This document shows positions 37,311 to 48,700 of a stretch of 64,000 bases of DNA, piece by piece. Source of the DNA: Monomorium pharaonis (taxonomy: Eukaryota > Arthropoda > Insecta > Hymenoptera > Formicidae). The notes under the pieces were generated by a model, which ran no database searches, was not told the DNA's origin, and worked only from the letters and a program-made list of their open reading frames with translations. The stretch covers positions 28,553,176-28,617,175 of the forward strand of contig NC_050471.1 of NCBI RefSeq assembly GCF_013373865.1. Direction: 5' to 3'. A program made the translations under genes and the position numbers. Position 1 is the stretch's first letter. The number at the start of each line of letters is the position of its first letter.

Positions 37311-40300
37311 ATGGCGTCGAGTGAGAGTGGTGATATTCAAAAGGTGCTGGAGTATCGGATTTACAAGTGTTCCAGCTATTCGTCCTGTTACATACCCGAG
37401 TGAGTGTCCGCGGCCTGTCGTCCGCCTGAGTCGCTACGTGGCCGAGAAACGACTGCGGGCGATCCTCTCGTCGCCCGACTCGGCCGAATTTTCTAACCTA
37501 AAAAAAAAGCGAGGAGGACGTTCCCCCCGTCATGCGCGCGCGATAACGAGGTAAGTTCGCTCACCGGACGATGTTACTTTGGTTTTTCTTTTTTCTTTTC
37601 AGAAATATCATCGTCGACATACCATCGGATCAGTCCTCACGATGGTCTTCCGACATCGACAATCATCCACAGGTACGTATGTCACGCACGTACATATGTA
37701 TCTCTCACCCCCGTTGGTCACGCTGTTCACGACGTCATGCCGACCGTCATACATTTTTCAGTATCTCATCCTCAAGCTTCAGAGCTCCTCCATCGTCAAG
37801 CACATCACTTTCGGCAAGTATGAGAAGACGCACGTATGTAATATAAAGAAGTTCAGGATATTCGGTGGACTCGAGCCCGAGAACATGATGCAGCTCCTCG
37901 AAAGGTTTGCTGGCGATCGCTCTATCTCTTTCTTTTCCTCTGCATTGATTAATTGCTCTTTGCCCTTTGTTTCGTTTGCCTACCTAACCAGATCAGTTTA
38001 CTTGTTTTCAGTGGATTAAGGAATGATTCCATACCAGAGACGTTTGATCTTAAGCACGTTTTGGGTGAGGAAGGGAATTACTTTCCCATTCGATACTTGA
38101 AAGTTCTTCCACTGCAGTCGTGGGGTCCCAGCTTCAACTTCTCTATATGGCACATCCGGCTGACTGGCATAAATGATCCCAAGTTCGTCAAGCCCTGCAT
38201 CGACTGGTACAACACGGTAAATGCGTCATCGAGCGAGAGACGTATAGTGCTAAAGGAGGAAGAAACTAATGGACTTTTCGTGTCGCAGTATCGGCAAAAG
38301 GAGATAATAAGGCTGTGTATGAAACACTTCCGTCAGATGGAGCAGCCAGAGATCGTCGAGACCTTGCAGAGGGTCACCGGCGTACCACTGGAGGATCCGC
38401 GGCTCTCGACGCTCTACGATTTGCTGGTCACCAAGGGCGACCATCTGCAGGCGGAGCGTTTTATCGACGACGCGATCACGAGTAAGTCCGACGTGGTGAC
38501 TGGCCACGTGAATCTCCTCTCCCCTTTTCCTTGTCCCTCGATCAGGATGTATACTACCAGGAATTTTCAAGGAATTTCTTTTTTTTTATCTTTGAAAATT
38601 GTGGATTTTTATCGAAATTTATTGAAACTCGGGGAAATTTTGGGAATTTTGCTTTTGTATTTAAATTCTATTTCTTTCTAGCAAACTTATTTTCTCTATC
38701 AGTTTTTTTATTTTTTATAATGCAAAACGTTGACAATTGATTAGTAATAAGTATGATGATAGTCATGTGTAGGCACATATATGACTCGTGATTTTTATTA
38801 AAAAATTAATGACAATGAAAGATGGTACATCGTTTTAAATTGGCTTGGCTTTCCATGATTAAGGAACATTAACAGATATAAAATTAATTGTTTAAATTAT
38901 ATCAAAAATTCTTTAATTTTATCTGGAATTGTAAATTTCGAAAATTAGTGGAAAAATTCTTGGAAATTCTTAGAGAATTTTTTAAACAAAATTTGAGTAT
39001 ACATCCTGCTCGACACTCCGTGTTTACACCCATGTTTTACATTTGAAGTCGTGAACAATACATTGTTTATACATTGTCATTATCCGCTTTTTAGTGGGGC
39101 TCTTAAACGATTATATCAATGCTCAAACTTATAGAGCAATTTGGACGAAGTTAACGTCCAGCGAGCCCAAACCTGGGATGCGGGGCGGTCATCAGATGGT
39201 GCTCGATCCCACGGCCGAGGTTCTCTATCTGTTCGGCGGATGGGACGGTACGCAGGATCTCTCTGACCTATGGTCGTACGACATTGAGGCCGACAAGTGG
39301 ACGCTCATATGCAAGGATACCGAAGCGGTGGTCGGTAGTATTCGATAAATTCAATTCAACATCATTGATCGACGTTGTTCGACGATATCGGGATGAAACA
39401 CACTCTTTCTCTCTTATCTCTTTACTACGTTGCACACATATCTCGCTCAGACAGTGTGTAAACAGTGCGGTCGATGTTTGTTTATTCAATAAGACGTTGA
39501 ATAATATTTTGAAAAAATCAGAACACACTCGTTAATCAATTTCCTCGTAAATAAAGCTGATTTTGAAAACACGATTAAGATTTAAAAAAAGATCAATAAA
39601 TGAACAAACTAAAGGATGAAAAAAATATTTATTTTCAATTAATTAAAAAAACATGCATATTAATTATTTGGGAATAAATACAGTTATCCTTTTTTTATCT
39701 TTTAATTTGTTTTTATTTGCCACTTATTTATCTTAATTGCTTTTGTACATATCACAGCTTATTATTCTTTAATTATTAAAAATTTAATTACAAGATATAA
39801 AAGTATAATTATACATATATACAGACGTGAAAAGATTTGTAAAATAAATCGTGTATCTGCGAAAATTATATTATGTCTGTATTATCTTGTATCACGTGCG
39901 CCTTAAAACTTTACTTGCGTTGATGTTACGTCTATCATGATCTATTTACTCGTAGGGCGGGCCGAGCGCGCGCTCGTGTCACAAAATGTGCCTAGATCCG
40001 CAGAGACGGCAGCTCTTCACGTTGGGTAGGTATTTAGACACGCAGGTTCGCACCTGCGAAAATTTGAAAAGCGACTTTTACGTTTACGACATCGAGTCGA
40101 ACAAGTGGACGCAGATCTCAGAGGACACGGGGACGATGGGTGGTCCGCCACTCGTGTTTGACCATCAAATGTCGATGGACGTGGAAAAGCGAACAATCTA
40201 TGTCTTCGGCGGACGAATATTGTCCCATTCGAGTAGGTGAGTAAGCTATATCAGAAGAAAAAGAAAAAATAGTGATTTTGCACGCTTAATCTTTTAATAA

Positions 40301-42334
40301 TGTTACTCCTATGTACACGCAGGATTATGAAACTATATATACTAGGGTTGGATTTACATGTAAAATAATCTAAAATGTAAAATAATCTAATCATTGTATT
40401 GTCTACAAAAAAAGATTTATGTAGATATAACTTAAACAAGTTTCCATTATAGACGCAATATTGAAGTTTACGGACACAACCTTGGTATATACTGTTTCTA
40501 TAAAAAAACTATTTTTTTGACGCCGTTTTTTTTCGCACAGTACCGATGAACATAGTCAGGAGCACCATTTCTCGGGACTGTACTCTTACCACGTGCCGAC
40601 CGGCACTTGGGTCAGACTCGCTTGTGATATCGCCGATAAGCCTTGCTCGAGAGATATGCCGATCTACAGATCCCGCGCCGGTCACTCCATGCTATTTCAT
40701 CCAGTTGGTATCTCATCTTCAACTGTAAAATGTTTTTCTTCTTTAGCGCAAAAGAAATAACAATAAGCAACTGTGCGTGATGTGAGATACTTACAAAGCG
40801 GGATTTTTGTTCCAGCGATCCAGAAAGCTGTATATATTTGCTGGTCAGAGAGGCAAGGAGTATCTGAGCGACTTCTTCACTTACGAGGTCGATACGCAGC
40901 ACGTCGAGTATATAAGCTACAACGAATTCGGCACGAAGGATGCTAATCACGTTCCCGCGGCCGGATTCACGCAGAGGGCGACCATCGATCCTGAACTCGG
41001 CGAGATTTACGTGCTATCGGTTTGTATCTCACGGAGCAAAGTGGCGCAATTAAATTAATATGTGAAGTTTATAATTACTATATAAAAGTAAAGAATTTTT
41101 TTGTGATTATATGTATTATTACAATTGTAAATTAATTTGATGTTATTAATATAGTTATACATTTGATTAATATTTTATATTATTTTTTATATTTGATATA
41201 TGTAATAATACATTATTTTTAGGGATTAAGCAAAGACAAGGACAAGAGGGACGATAACGTGCAAAATTCTTTTTGGGTGTACAATATCCGGAACAGGGAA
41301 TGGTCCTGTATATATCGTAACGAGAACATCGGTGAAAAATATTGGAGTAAGATGCAAGATTACGAACCATGCCCGCGATTCGCGCATCAGCTTGTTTATG
41401 ATCACACTAGAAAGGTACGTTTTAAATCTTTGCTCGGTATTTAAATAACTTTAATCGTACGTGTATTGATTTATTACTTTTTCTTAACGTCCGTACGACG
41501 ACGTAGATTCACAATAATGCTCTACAAATCAATTTTTTTCGTCAGGTTCACTTTCTATTCGGTGGTAATCCGGGCAGATCTTGCCTTCCAAATTTGAGAC
41601 TCGACGACTTTTGGCAATTGGAACTACGCCGACCCACGAACGAACAGATTCTGAATAGGTGCAAACTGATCATCAGGAAGCATAAGTTCAGGGAGCTAGC
41701 TCTGAGCAACAGTATAGAGGCCCTCGAATACCTACAGACGAAAATCTTCGAAATTATTGACCATAGTGATACGCAGCAAACTAAAGAGGTATATCCACAT
41801 GTACAGTTCTTTTCTTCACTTTTTTATTTCTAACTTTTAATATATTTAACACTGAAACATTCTTATGTTTCAGTGTTATATTAATCGATTGATTCATTTA
41901 TTAACTGAAATATTCAATTAAGAATTCAAAATATATATAATGATTAATGTAAAATCAATTAATGGAATGATGATAAACAAGAATTAAATATTTAGTTGTA
42001 ATTATTATTTGATAAGTTGATGAAAGTTTACCTAGCATTGTAACATTTACATTGTGAATCTGTTGATCGCCACTCGTATTGCATCACTCGCTAATCGCTT
42101 TCTTTTTTGCAGTTCCAACTTTTGACGTCGATTCTCTTCCGGAAACAGAGTAATTCCTTGGAGGACGAAACTCCCCACTCGAATACAATCTTAAGCGAGC
42201 TGACGACGCAGCAGCGCGCAAACGCACGTGATGTACACAATTTGCGAACCGAACTCTATGACAAACTCGCGGAATTCTTTCCGGAATCGTTAACACAACC
42301 GCGAACAAACTTGATCGATCTCTTGCCGCTATAA
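37311..42334 (+). CDS. MKLN1: Muskelin
   Basis: Twelve exons join in phase: 37311-37399, 37603-37672, 37762-37904, 38012-38216, 38289-38481, 39095-39327, 39956-40236, 40541-40703, 40816-41019, 41223-41414, 41546-41788, 42113-42334; 745 residues against about 735 in human. The N-terminal discoidin-like domain covers about 1-165 (WSSDIDNHPQYLILKL). LisH/CTLH helices lie at about 170-240 (YRQKEIIRLCMKHFRQ). Six kelch repeats follow, with GGWDGTQDLSDLW, GPSARSCHKMCLDPQRR, FAGQRGKEYLSDFF, FTQRATIDPELGEIYVLSG and GGNPGRSCLPNLRLDDFW. The C-terminal tail (about 640-745) matches the family through KEFQLL and LIDLLPL. Muskelin is a subunit of the CTLH (GID-like) E3 ubiquitin ligase and an intracellular adaptor (known). 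Exon ends at 39327, 40703 and 41019 use weak donors (GTGGTC, GTTGGT, GTTTGT), chosen because phase and family length fit. Confidence 0.94.
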
Positions 42335-43620
42335 TAACGCGGCTAGAGAGAATGCGGATCGCGAGACCCCGACGACGGAATGTTCTCTCATGCCACATAA
42401 TTGTTTCTTTCGGACAACAACGTTCTTGTTGTTCAAAGTAATCCTTATTGTTTTTTAAAACTCTTACAAGATGAGCTTAGCTACGTTTGGCGTGATTTGT
42501 TTTTTCTATTTTGGATACCATTGTGTACTAATCACGGGGATAAAAAAGAAATTGATTGCTGCATATATTTCGGGTTCAATTTGCTAGAAGAACTGCCTTT
42601 TTCTATTTATTTTGGGTTTGTTATAATAACTTAATTGTCAGTTTTTCTTTTTATTTCTTAATAACCTGAAAGTAGTTTTTTCTTTAAGACGAAGCACCAC
42701 TCTACGTGCTATTTATACTTACCTAATACGCAACTTATCAGAGATTGACCCCGCGGAACTTTGTGATATCGATAGTTTTCTAACGGACTGGTTAGCTGAT
42801 ACGTAAGTAAACTAGAGAGACGGTTTTATATGTAATCTCTCCCTGATATTCTATAGATATGTGCTTCTAATGTGGCCATAAAGTTGTTATTATGTTTGCT
42901 GAAATAATATATATATATATATTCGTCGCGAATGTGAATGGAAGGAAGATAAGGTTAGACGCGTGCCAGGAAAACTTTTACTGAAGCATTGCCAGATTTA
43001 GTGCTCTGCAGGCTGTTTCGTACAACTCGACATCGGCACGATATACGCTATTTTTTGTTAATAGTAAGCCAAAAAAATCACTTATTGTGCAGCTTCGCTA
43101 AACACAACAAATTATATAGCCCTTAAGGGGATGCTGGAGATGGGTCTATTTTACCGATTAAACGCGATTATTGTTCTAGTGAAAAACCTTTTTGTTGATT
43201 ATATAGAATTAAAAATCTTTCTCCAGAATTAAAATATAGATAATAACGGAGTGCGGTGTACGCAAGTTTATATGAAGAACGAACAAAAATTCAAAAATAA
43301 CAATTTTGTGATCGACTCCTGCGGTCGACTCGTGAAAACATTTGCTGCATATAAGTTTTAGACTTTATACGTACAAAACAAGCATGCTCCGCACATTGCA
43401 TTATAGAAAGAACAATTCCATGCTTTTGGAAATGAGCCTAGACGTAGGTTCAGTATAATAGATTTCTTTCTATGAAAATCTCGTATGGATGTTGAGTGCG
43501 GATTCGGAAGAAGTCGATAAGTAAAGTAATATGAAAAAAAATTTTTTCGTTCTCGATATAAAATCCAATTTACAGATTGATATTAATAAATGTACTTTAA
43601 TTCTAGAAAAGTTTCGAAAT
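42335..43620. other. Muskelin 3' UTR and spacer
   Basis: No coding sequence is supported. The first several hundred bases are presumably muskelin 3' UTR. A short TA run lies at 42907-42922, and near 43126 there is TTAAGGGGATGCTGGAG, which resembles the end of a TTAA-type element but has no partner end in the window. Confidence 0.5.
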
Positions 43621-44290
43621 CTATAAAAGAAATATATACGAAATCTCCTTAATGACGTGCATGAATGACTCTACATTATCGACCTCAATCAAGTTTGAGA
43701 AGCAGTCCAGCATCCCCTTGATCTGAAATCTACCGAAACAAAAGTGACCTTTTCTCGGCTTACAAAGAGATTACGAGACATAAGACGTTACGGTCAATTA
43801 CATAAAAAATTTTCTTCTCTAACTAATTATAATTTAAGAATTATAATTAATTAAATGAAGAAATTGCATTATTTTAAATATAGAAATTTTGTTTGATCAA
43901 CCGCAGTTTCTTCCAACTGGATAATTGCTTCCTCATATCTCCTACATTTGTGAAGAGCAATAAGGATATGTTTCAGGTAGTCGAGTTGGATGGAATGCCC
44001 CGCGTGTCTCAATCCGGTTTTCTCTTGTAGAACAATATTTTTCTTAGATAATAACAACTCCGTATCTCATGTTCTTTTGTTCATAATCTAAGAATAAGTT
44101 CACATTCACCGGAAATGCCTTCTAACAACGAGATATGAAATCTGAAAGTGTATTATTGCAACTGTCGACGCGAATTAAGAATAATAATAATAATCGACTC
44201 ACATTTTCGACCTCTCCAACGACTCTTTTAAACACTCCAAAAAATAATCGTCCACAGTAGAGTAAAACCGGCGTAAAACATGGAGTAAAT
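43621..44290 (-). pseudogene. Unidentified exon-like segments, possible gene remnant
   Basis: Three to four minus-strand segments look coding. From about 44275 to 44200 the frame reads HVLRRFYSTVDDYFLECLKE and onward, to a GTGAGT donor. After a CAG acceptor near 44150 it reads FHISLLEGISGECELILRL. Then comes a frame break, followed at about 44060-43905 by TELLLSKKNIVLQEKTGL and LDYLKHILIALHKCRRYEEA, which is helical and TPR-like. Finally 43722-43621 follows a CAG acceptor with IKGMLDCFSNLIEVDNVESF and ends at TAG. No start codon is visible, and the middle segments need a frameshift or an unseen intron. I do not recognise the family. It may be a decayed gene or a real short gene whose exons I have placed wrongly. 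Confidence 0.35.
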
Positions 44291-45785
44291 TTCAGGAAAC
44301 TTCATCAGCATGTAAATATCCACTATTGACCATCGTAATCTACTCGCGTGTTATAATTGTATCGGCGCGTTGCACTTTACTTTATTGTTCGTCGGCCAAA
44401 GTGCATCCCTGTACATACGTAAATCCGCTTCGCGAGCTTAAAAAACGAAGAGATGCGTATGCAAGAACGATGCAATTATATATGTATATTATGAAACAAT
44501 AGAGAGAAGCGAAACTATTCATATAGCCGCTAAGAATGCGCGCGCGCACGCGCGTATTATCTTTGTACATACATATACGATTATATAACGATGTAAGGAA
44601 CGAGACGATTTTTATAATGTGATTCCAGTTACGCTAAGTTTTAAACTAATGGAACTGTAAAAAGGAGGGAAAGGAGAGTATATATACATATGTGTATAAT
44701 ATATAAAGAGTAAAGCGAAAATGTACGCAGGCATAAAAACGAGATGACGTCGCCGCCATTCCTCTAAATATATACACGGCGTACATTAGACGTTTCGAAG
44801 CTGGAAGATATCGCTTATACATATACACACGTGACATACGAGACACACGAAATTCTTCGAGTTTCGGGACGCGCGAGCGAAATGAGAAATGTCAATATCT
44901 AAAGTTCTAGTCAGCTAATAAATGTATGCAAGGTGCACGACAGAGAGAAAAGGACTAAGAGTTTGGAATTTTTATTTACACACACTAAAGCTCGGTTGAA
45001 GAATGATGACAAAAATTTATTATTCACTTTCTTTTTCTCTTTTTTTATATCACCGGGACGCAATCTCCTTCCAGGAGATTATATCGTACAGATGTAATTG
45101 TATCTCTCTTTATAATATATATAATACAATGTACAAATGGAATATACTGCACAAGAAGACAACGGATAAATGCACATTAATAATCATTATGTTAACAGAT
45201 TTCGAACTATAAAGAACTAAAAAAACATCAATAATTGATAACAGTGCAAAAGGTATAAATGTACAGTTTCAGTCTCTATCGTTAATCTTAGATGTACATA
45301 TGTATACATATATATACATATGTGTATATACATCTAATTTACATATGAGCAATATATAAATTACAGCATGCTCTTATTGCAAGGAAGCTTTGGATCTGCA
45401 ATTCCGTTTCATTCCCTTTTTTACTCATTTCTTGTTTTTAAATCAAAATATACATACGCCGCACATGCTCTATGAGCATTTTGTTACTAAAATCACGTTT
45501 TTTTAGCTTTAGTAAGACTTAAATATGTGCATAATCTCTCTGTGACAAGTTTCTGCACACAATGCCACATTCGAAAGCTTAAATTCTCGAAAGCATCATC
45601 AATAAGTCTTAGCGAAATACAATTCTGGAAGATATACGAAAAATATTTCTGAAATAACACAGAGATATAATAATTTAAAGATATAATAATTTATGTGGAG
45701 AAAGAAGTCGGAGTTGTGTTGCTCGCAATAAAATTACGAGCCATCAAAATGGATTGTAACGTTCAGTATAAAAAAAGAAAAAGAA
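44291..45785. other. Spacer, probably including TMEM64 3' UTR
   Basis: No gene is seen. It contains an alternating purine-pyrimidine tract at 44537-44556 and several TATACATATG-like runs (44.68-44.70, 45.29-45.36 kb). TMEM64 ends at its right border and is transcribed into this stretch. Confidence 0.5.
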
Positions 45786-47411
45786 TTACGCGATTAGATT
45801 CGTTAAAATGACTTTGGAATCTGGTAGACCATCCAAAATGTAGTGAGGAGAATTCGCCATAGACGCGAGATCAGCCTCGAGCAACGTCAACTGAAGCTCC
45901 TTTCGCGCCTTCTGTACAATATAGACCATTAGCGATACTCCCACTAATATCTACAACAGTGAGAACATTTTTTTATTTAGATTGATATTTTCACAAAGGT
46001 TTACTACTTAACGCATACTTTTGTTTTTTGTGAATTAAAAATTTTTTAATAAAATTATAGTTATAATTTTTTTTACGAAATTATATTAAACATATAAAAT
46101 AATTAAAATTATTTTTTCATTCGTAATTAAAAACTTTTAATGATACAATTGACTATAATCGATAAAATATTTGAAAGAAAAGAAGAGCTTAGGATAACAT
46201 TCCAAGATGTGCGTTAAATGTTACAGAAGACACGCATGACGTACCTGGAAGCAAAACACTATGTAGCCAGTCGCCGCTGTGGATCTGTCTTCCAATACGT
46301 CCTGCATCGATCTCAGGCTACTGCCGAGATAAACATTGACGAACTGGGCAGGTAGTAGACCTATCGCGCTGGCTATGTGGTAATGAAAACCACCTATGTT
46401 ACTGACCTAATCATACACATGTATCAATGTACAACAACATTGTTGCGAGCTGTGTGCGGGAATATATCTCGATAGAAAAATTTTGACAAAACTTTAATGG
46501 AACTTCAATGAAACATTCTTTGTTGAATTTTATGTTCATTTTAGATTTTAAAACATTTTGATCAGTGAATACTAAGTTTCATTCAAAGACTTCAGTAGTT
46601 TAATCAATGTCATTATGGAATAAGAGTGCAATTTTTTATAACAATTTCATCAAAGATTCATTTACAATCTTAATATAATTTCCATACGTCTTCATTAAAT
46701 AGTATAAATAATTTTTCGTTTTATTATATCTTTATTGAATTATTTTTCATTAAAATGTCATCTGTGTTTTATTAAATGCAGAAAATAATTTTTTCAACGA
46801 AATATAATTGTTCCTTAAAAATTCATTAAAATTGTTCTACTAGAATATACTCTTTATATATGACAAATACATACTGCAAAAATAGTATTCTGAAGACCAA
46901 AGGGAATCGGGGTGAGCCGCGCGAACAGCACTATCTTGAAGGCCTGCGGCCCAGATATTACCCGCAGAATCGCCCTCGCAGTGTCACTCTGAAGGAGGGC
47001 ACCTATCGGCAGCCTGGTGGACAGCAGGCCCAGGGTTACATGGGCGATCGCAATGCCGAGATTCGCGGACAGTATAACGATCGCCAGGCCACGCACCATG
47101 CCAAACAAATAGCCACTGGCGACGATGAGGAACAGATAGCCAATCACGATTGGAAACGACACCACCGTAAACAAGCCAATGAAGATGATGGTGATCACCC
47201 AAGTGTTCTGGTGCTCGATCCAGTAGAGAAGCAGCTTTATGTAGTCCCGGCAGATGAAGACGATGGTGCCGAGGAAGGCCAGAGTCGCGATCGTGATCAC
47301 GACGTAGCACAATGAGTTCGAGCTGATGCAGCCAAAGGTCAAGCTCGTCGAAGAGCTCTTGGAGGAGCGCATCTCAGCCTCGTCATCGTCTATGTCGATG
47401 AGCTGGTCCAT
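45786..47411 (-). CDS. TMEM64: TMEM64-like membrane protein (VTT/DedA domain)
   Basis: Three minus-strand exons join in phase: 47411-46875, 46406-46245, 45950-45786; 287 residues. A short acidic cytosolic N-terminus (MDQLIDIDDDEAEM) precedes a first membrane helix (about 35-57). The VTT/SNARE-associated core follows at about 75-225: WVITIIFIGLFTVVSFPIVI, GYLFLIVASGYLFG, GPQAFKIVLFARLTPIPFGL, QNTIFAVSNI and IGLLPAQFVNVYLGSSLRSM, with a last helix at about 232-250. The FARLTPIPFGLQN stretch is diagnostic of TMEM64 rather than TMEM41 or VMP1. The family sits in ER membranes; VTT proteins are linked to lipid scrambling, and vertebrate TMEM64 to Ca2+ and Wnt signalling (known, partly debated). Confidence 0.93.
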
Positions 47412-47862
47412 GTTCGAGGTAGCTTTAGCCTTTCCAACGTCCTCCGCAATATATCAATGAGCAACCAGCTCCTGACAGTAGCGTGTACTTAAAGGTAAAC
47501 AGTAATTAATTTAAAAGAATAATAAACGCGCAAGAGACGAGATTGATCGTTATTGAATTCGATATTAAATCATAGACGCGAAGATTAATTATACCTTGCA
47601 ACATCGGTTGACGGAGGTAAATCGTTTCACACCTCGGCGAAGTGCAGCAAGTAAATCTGTTCAGGAAGAACGTGAAACGTGAAGCTCCGGTTGTCAAACG
47701 CACTATTTGGCGACATGTCAACTGCGACAGTAGAGATAAAAAAAATAGAAGACCAACGAAAATATAAGCGTCAGCGTAACGATTCTTCTTTTTCTTTCTT
47801 TAGATCCTCGATTTTTTAAGAAATCGCTTTAAATCGCACTTAACGAACAAATCACAGGCACC
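47412..47862. promoter_or_regulatory. Upstream region of TMEM64
   Basis: The stretch presumably holds the 5' UTR and promoter of TMEM64 (minus strand). A GGCGAC-rich patch lies at 47635-47720. No TATA box is evident. If the small open frame at 47863 is real, this is a divergent promoter. Confidence 0.35.
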
Positions 47863-48180
47863 ATGCTTTCAAATCTAACGAGTAAATTGCTGGCCAAACT
47901 GCGCACAAAGTTGTTATTAATCATTTCGTCGCGAATAAAAAACGTAATCTCTCAAACTCTTTCGTTAATTAACCCCACCGCCGTAAACAATTTATGCGGA
48001 AGCGTGGCAAGCGTTGTCGTCACTCACGAAAACGAATCGGACAGGAAGGGAATGTCCGCATTATGTATGAGATTCCAAGATGAGGCTACAGGTGGCGCCG
48101 ACGTCGTGGAAATACCGCGATATATGCTCATATTGCATTTTCGACGTACGGTAGAAAAAGGGTCGAGAGTAAGAGCCTAA
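47863..48180 (+). CDS. Small open reading frame of unknown function, cut by a MITE
   Basis: An ATG in a reasonable context (GGCACCATG) opens 105 codons beginning MLSNLTSKLLAKLRTK, basic at the start. The stop TAA at 48178-48180 is supplied by the first bases of the hairpin element at 48176, so the original 3' end is unknown. No domain, signal peptide or clear family was recognised. It could be a 5' exon of a lost gene, or chance. Confidence 0.2.
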   Translation: MLSNLTSKLLAKLRTKLLLIISSRIKNVISQTLSLINPTAVNNLCGSVASVVVTHENESDRKGMSALCMRFQDEATGGADVVEIPRYMLILHFRRTVEKGSRVRA

Positions 48181-48311
48181 ACACAATGCCAGGCAACAGG
48201 CAATAGGAATAGAAATAATGAAAGAGAGAAAGAAAGAAAGGATCTTCTTCTCTCTTTTTCTCTTTCTTTATTTCCTGTTCCTATTGTCTGTCGCCTGGCA
48301 TTGTGTTTAGG
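48176..48311. mobile_element. Hairpin MITE with CCTAAACACAATGCCAGGC ends
   Basis: The left arm starts CCTAAACACAATGCCAGGCA and the right end is its near-perfect inverse, ...GCCTGGCATTGTGTTTAGG. Pairing continues inward about 35-55 bases to a GA/CT-rich centre. No target duplication is clear. It ends 6 bases before the 48318 transposon starts. Confidence 0.78.
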
Positions 48312-48700
48312 CCTTAAGGGGTTATATACACTTAGAAACTTTCAAAAAATCGATTTTTGGGTTTTTACATTTTCTTTAAGTATAACATCTTGAAAATATT
48401 CCCTGAAAGTTTCAAGTTAATCTGAATAAAATTGACGAAGTTATACGCGTTCAAAGGATGCTCCGTTTGACCATTAGCAGGTATAGCGTAGCGCGGGATA
48501 GAGATCCTTTCACACGCGCACATGTACACTGTTCTTACTTGTGTGAATCTCTTCTAAAAACCTGTTTCTTTGTATTGTTATTTCCCCTTCTTCGTGTCCT
48601 TATGCTATAACCTTAGTATAACGGTTGGCATCGAGCTGTACGGTCGAACGTTCATATATAAAATCGTGCTTAAAACCGTATCTCCGTTTTGGAATTCACT

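Noticed and set aside
43126..43145. TTAAGGGGATGCTGGAG as the end of a second TTAA-type transposon
   Set aside because: No matching inverted end or second TTAA boundary was found nearby. It shares only TTAAGGGG with the 48.3 kb element, which is too little.
46860..47315. 151-codon plus-strand frame opposite TMEM64
   Set aside because: It is antisense to a well-supported exon and lacks an ATG context or known domain.
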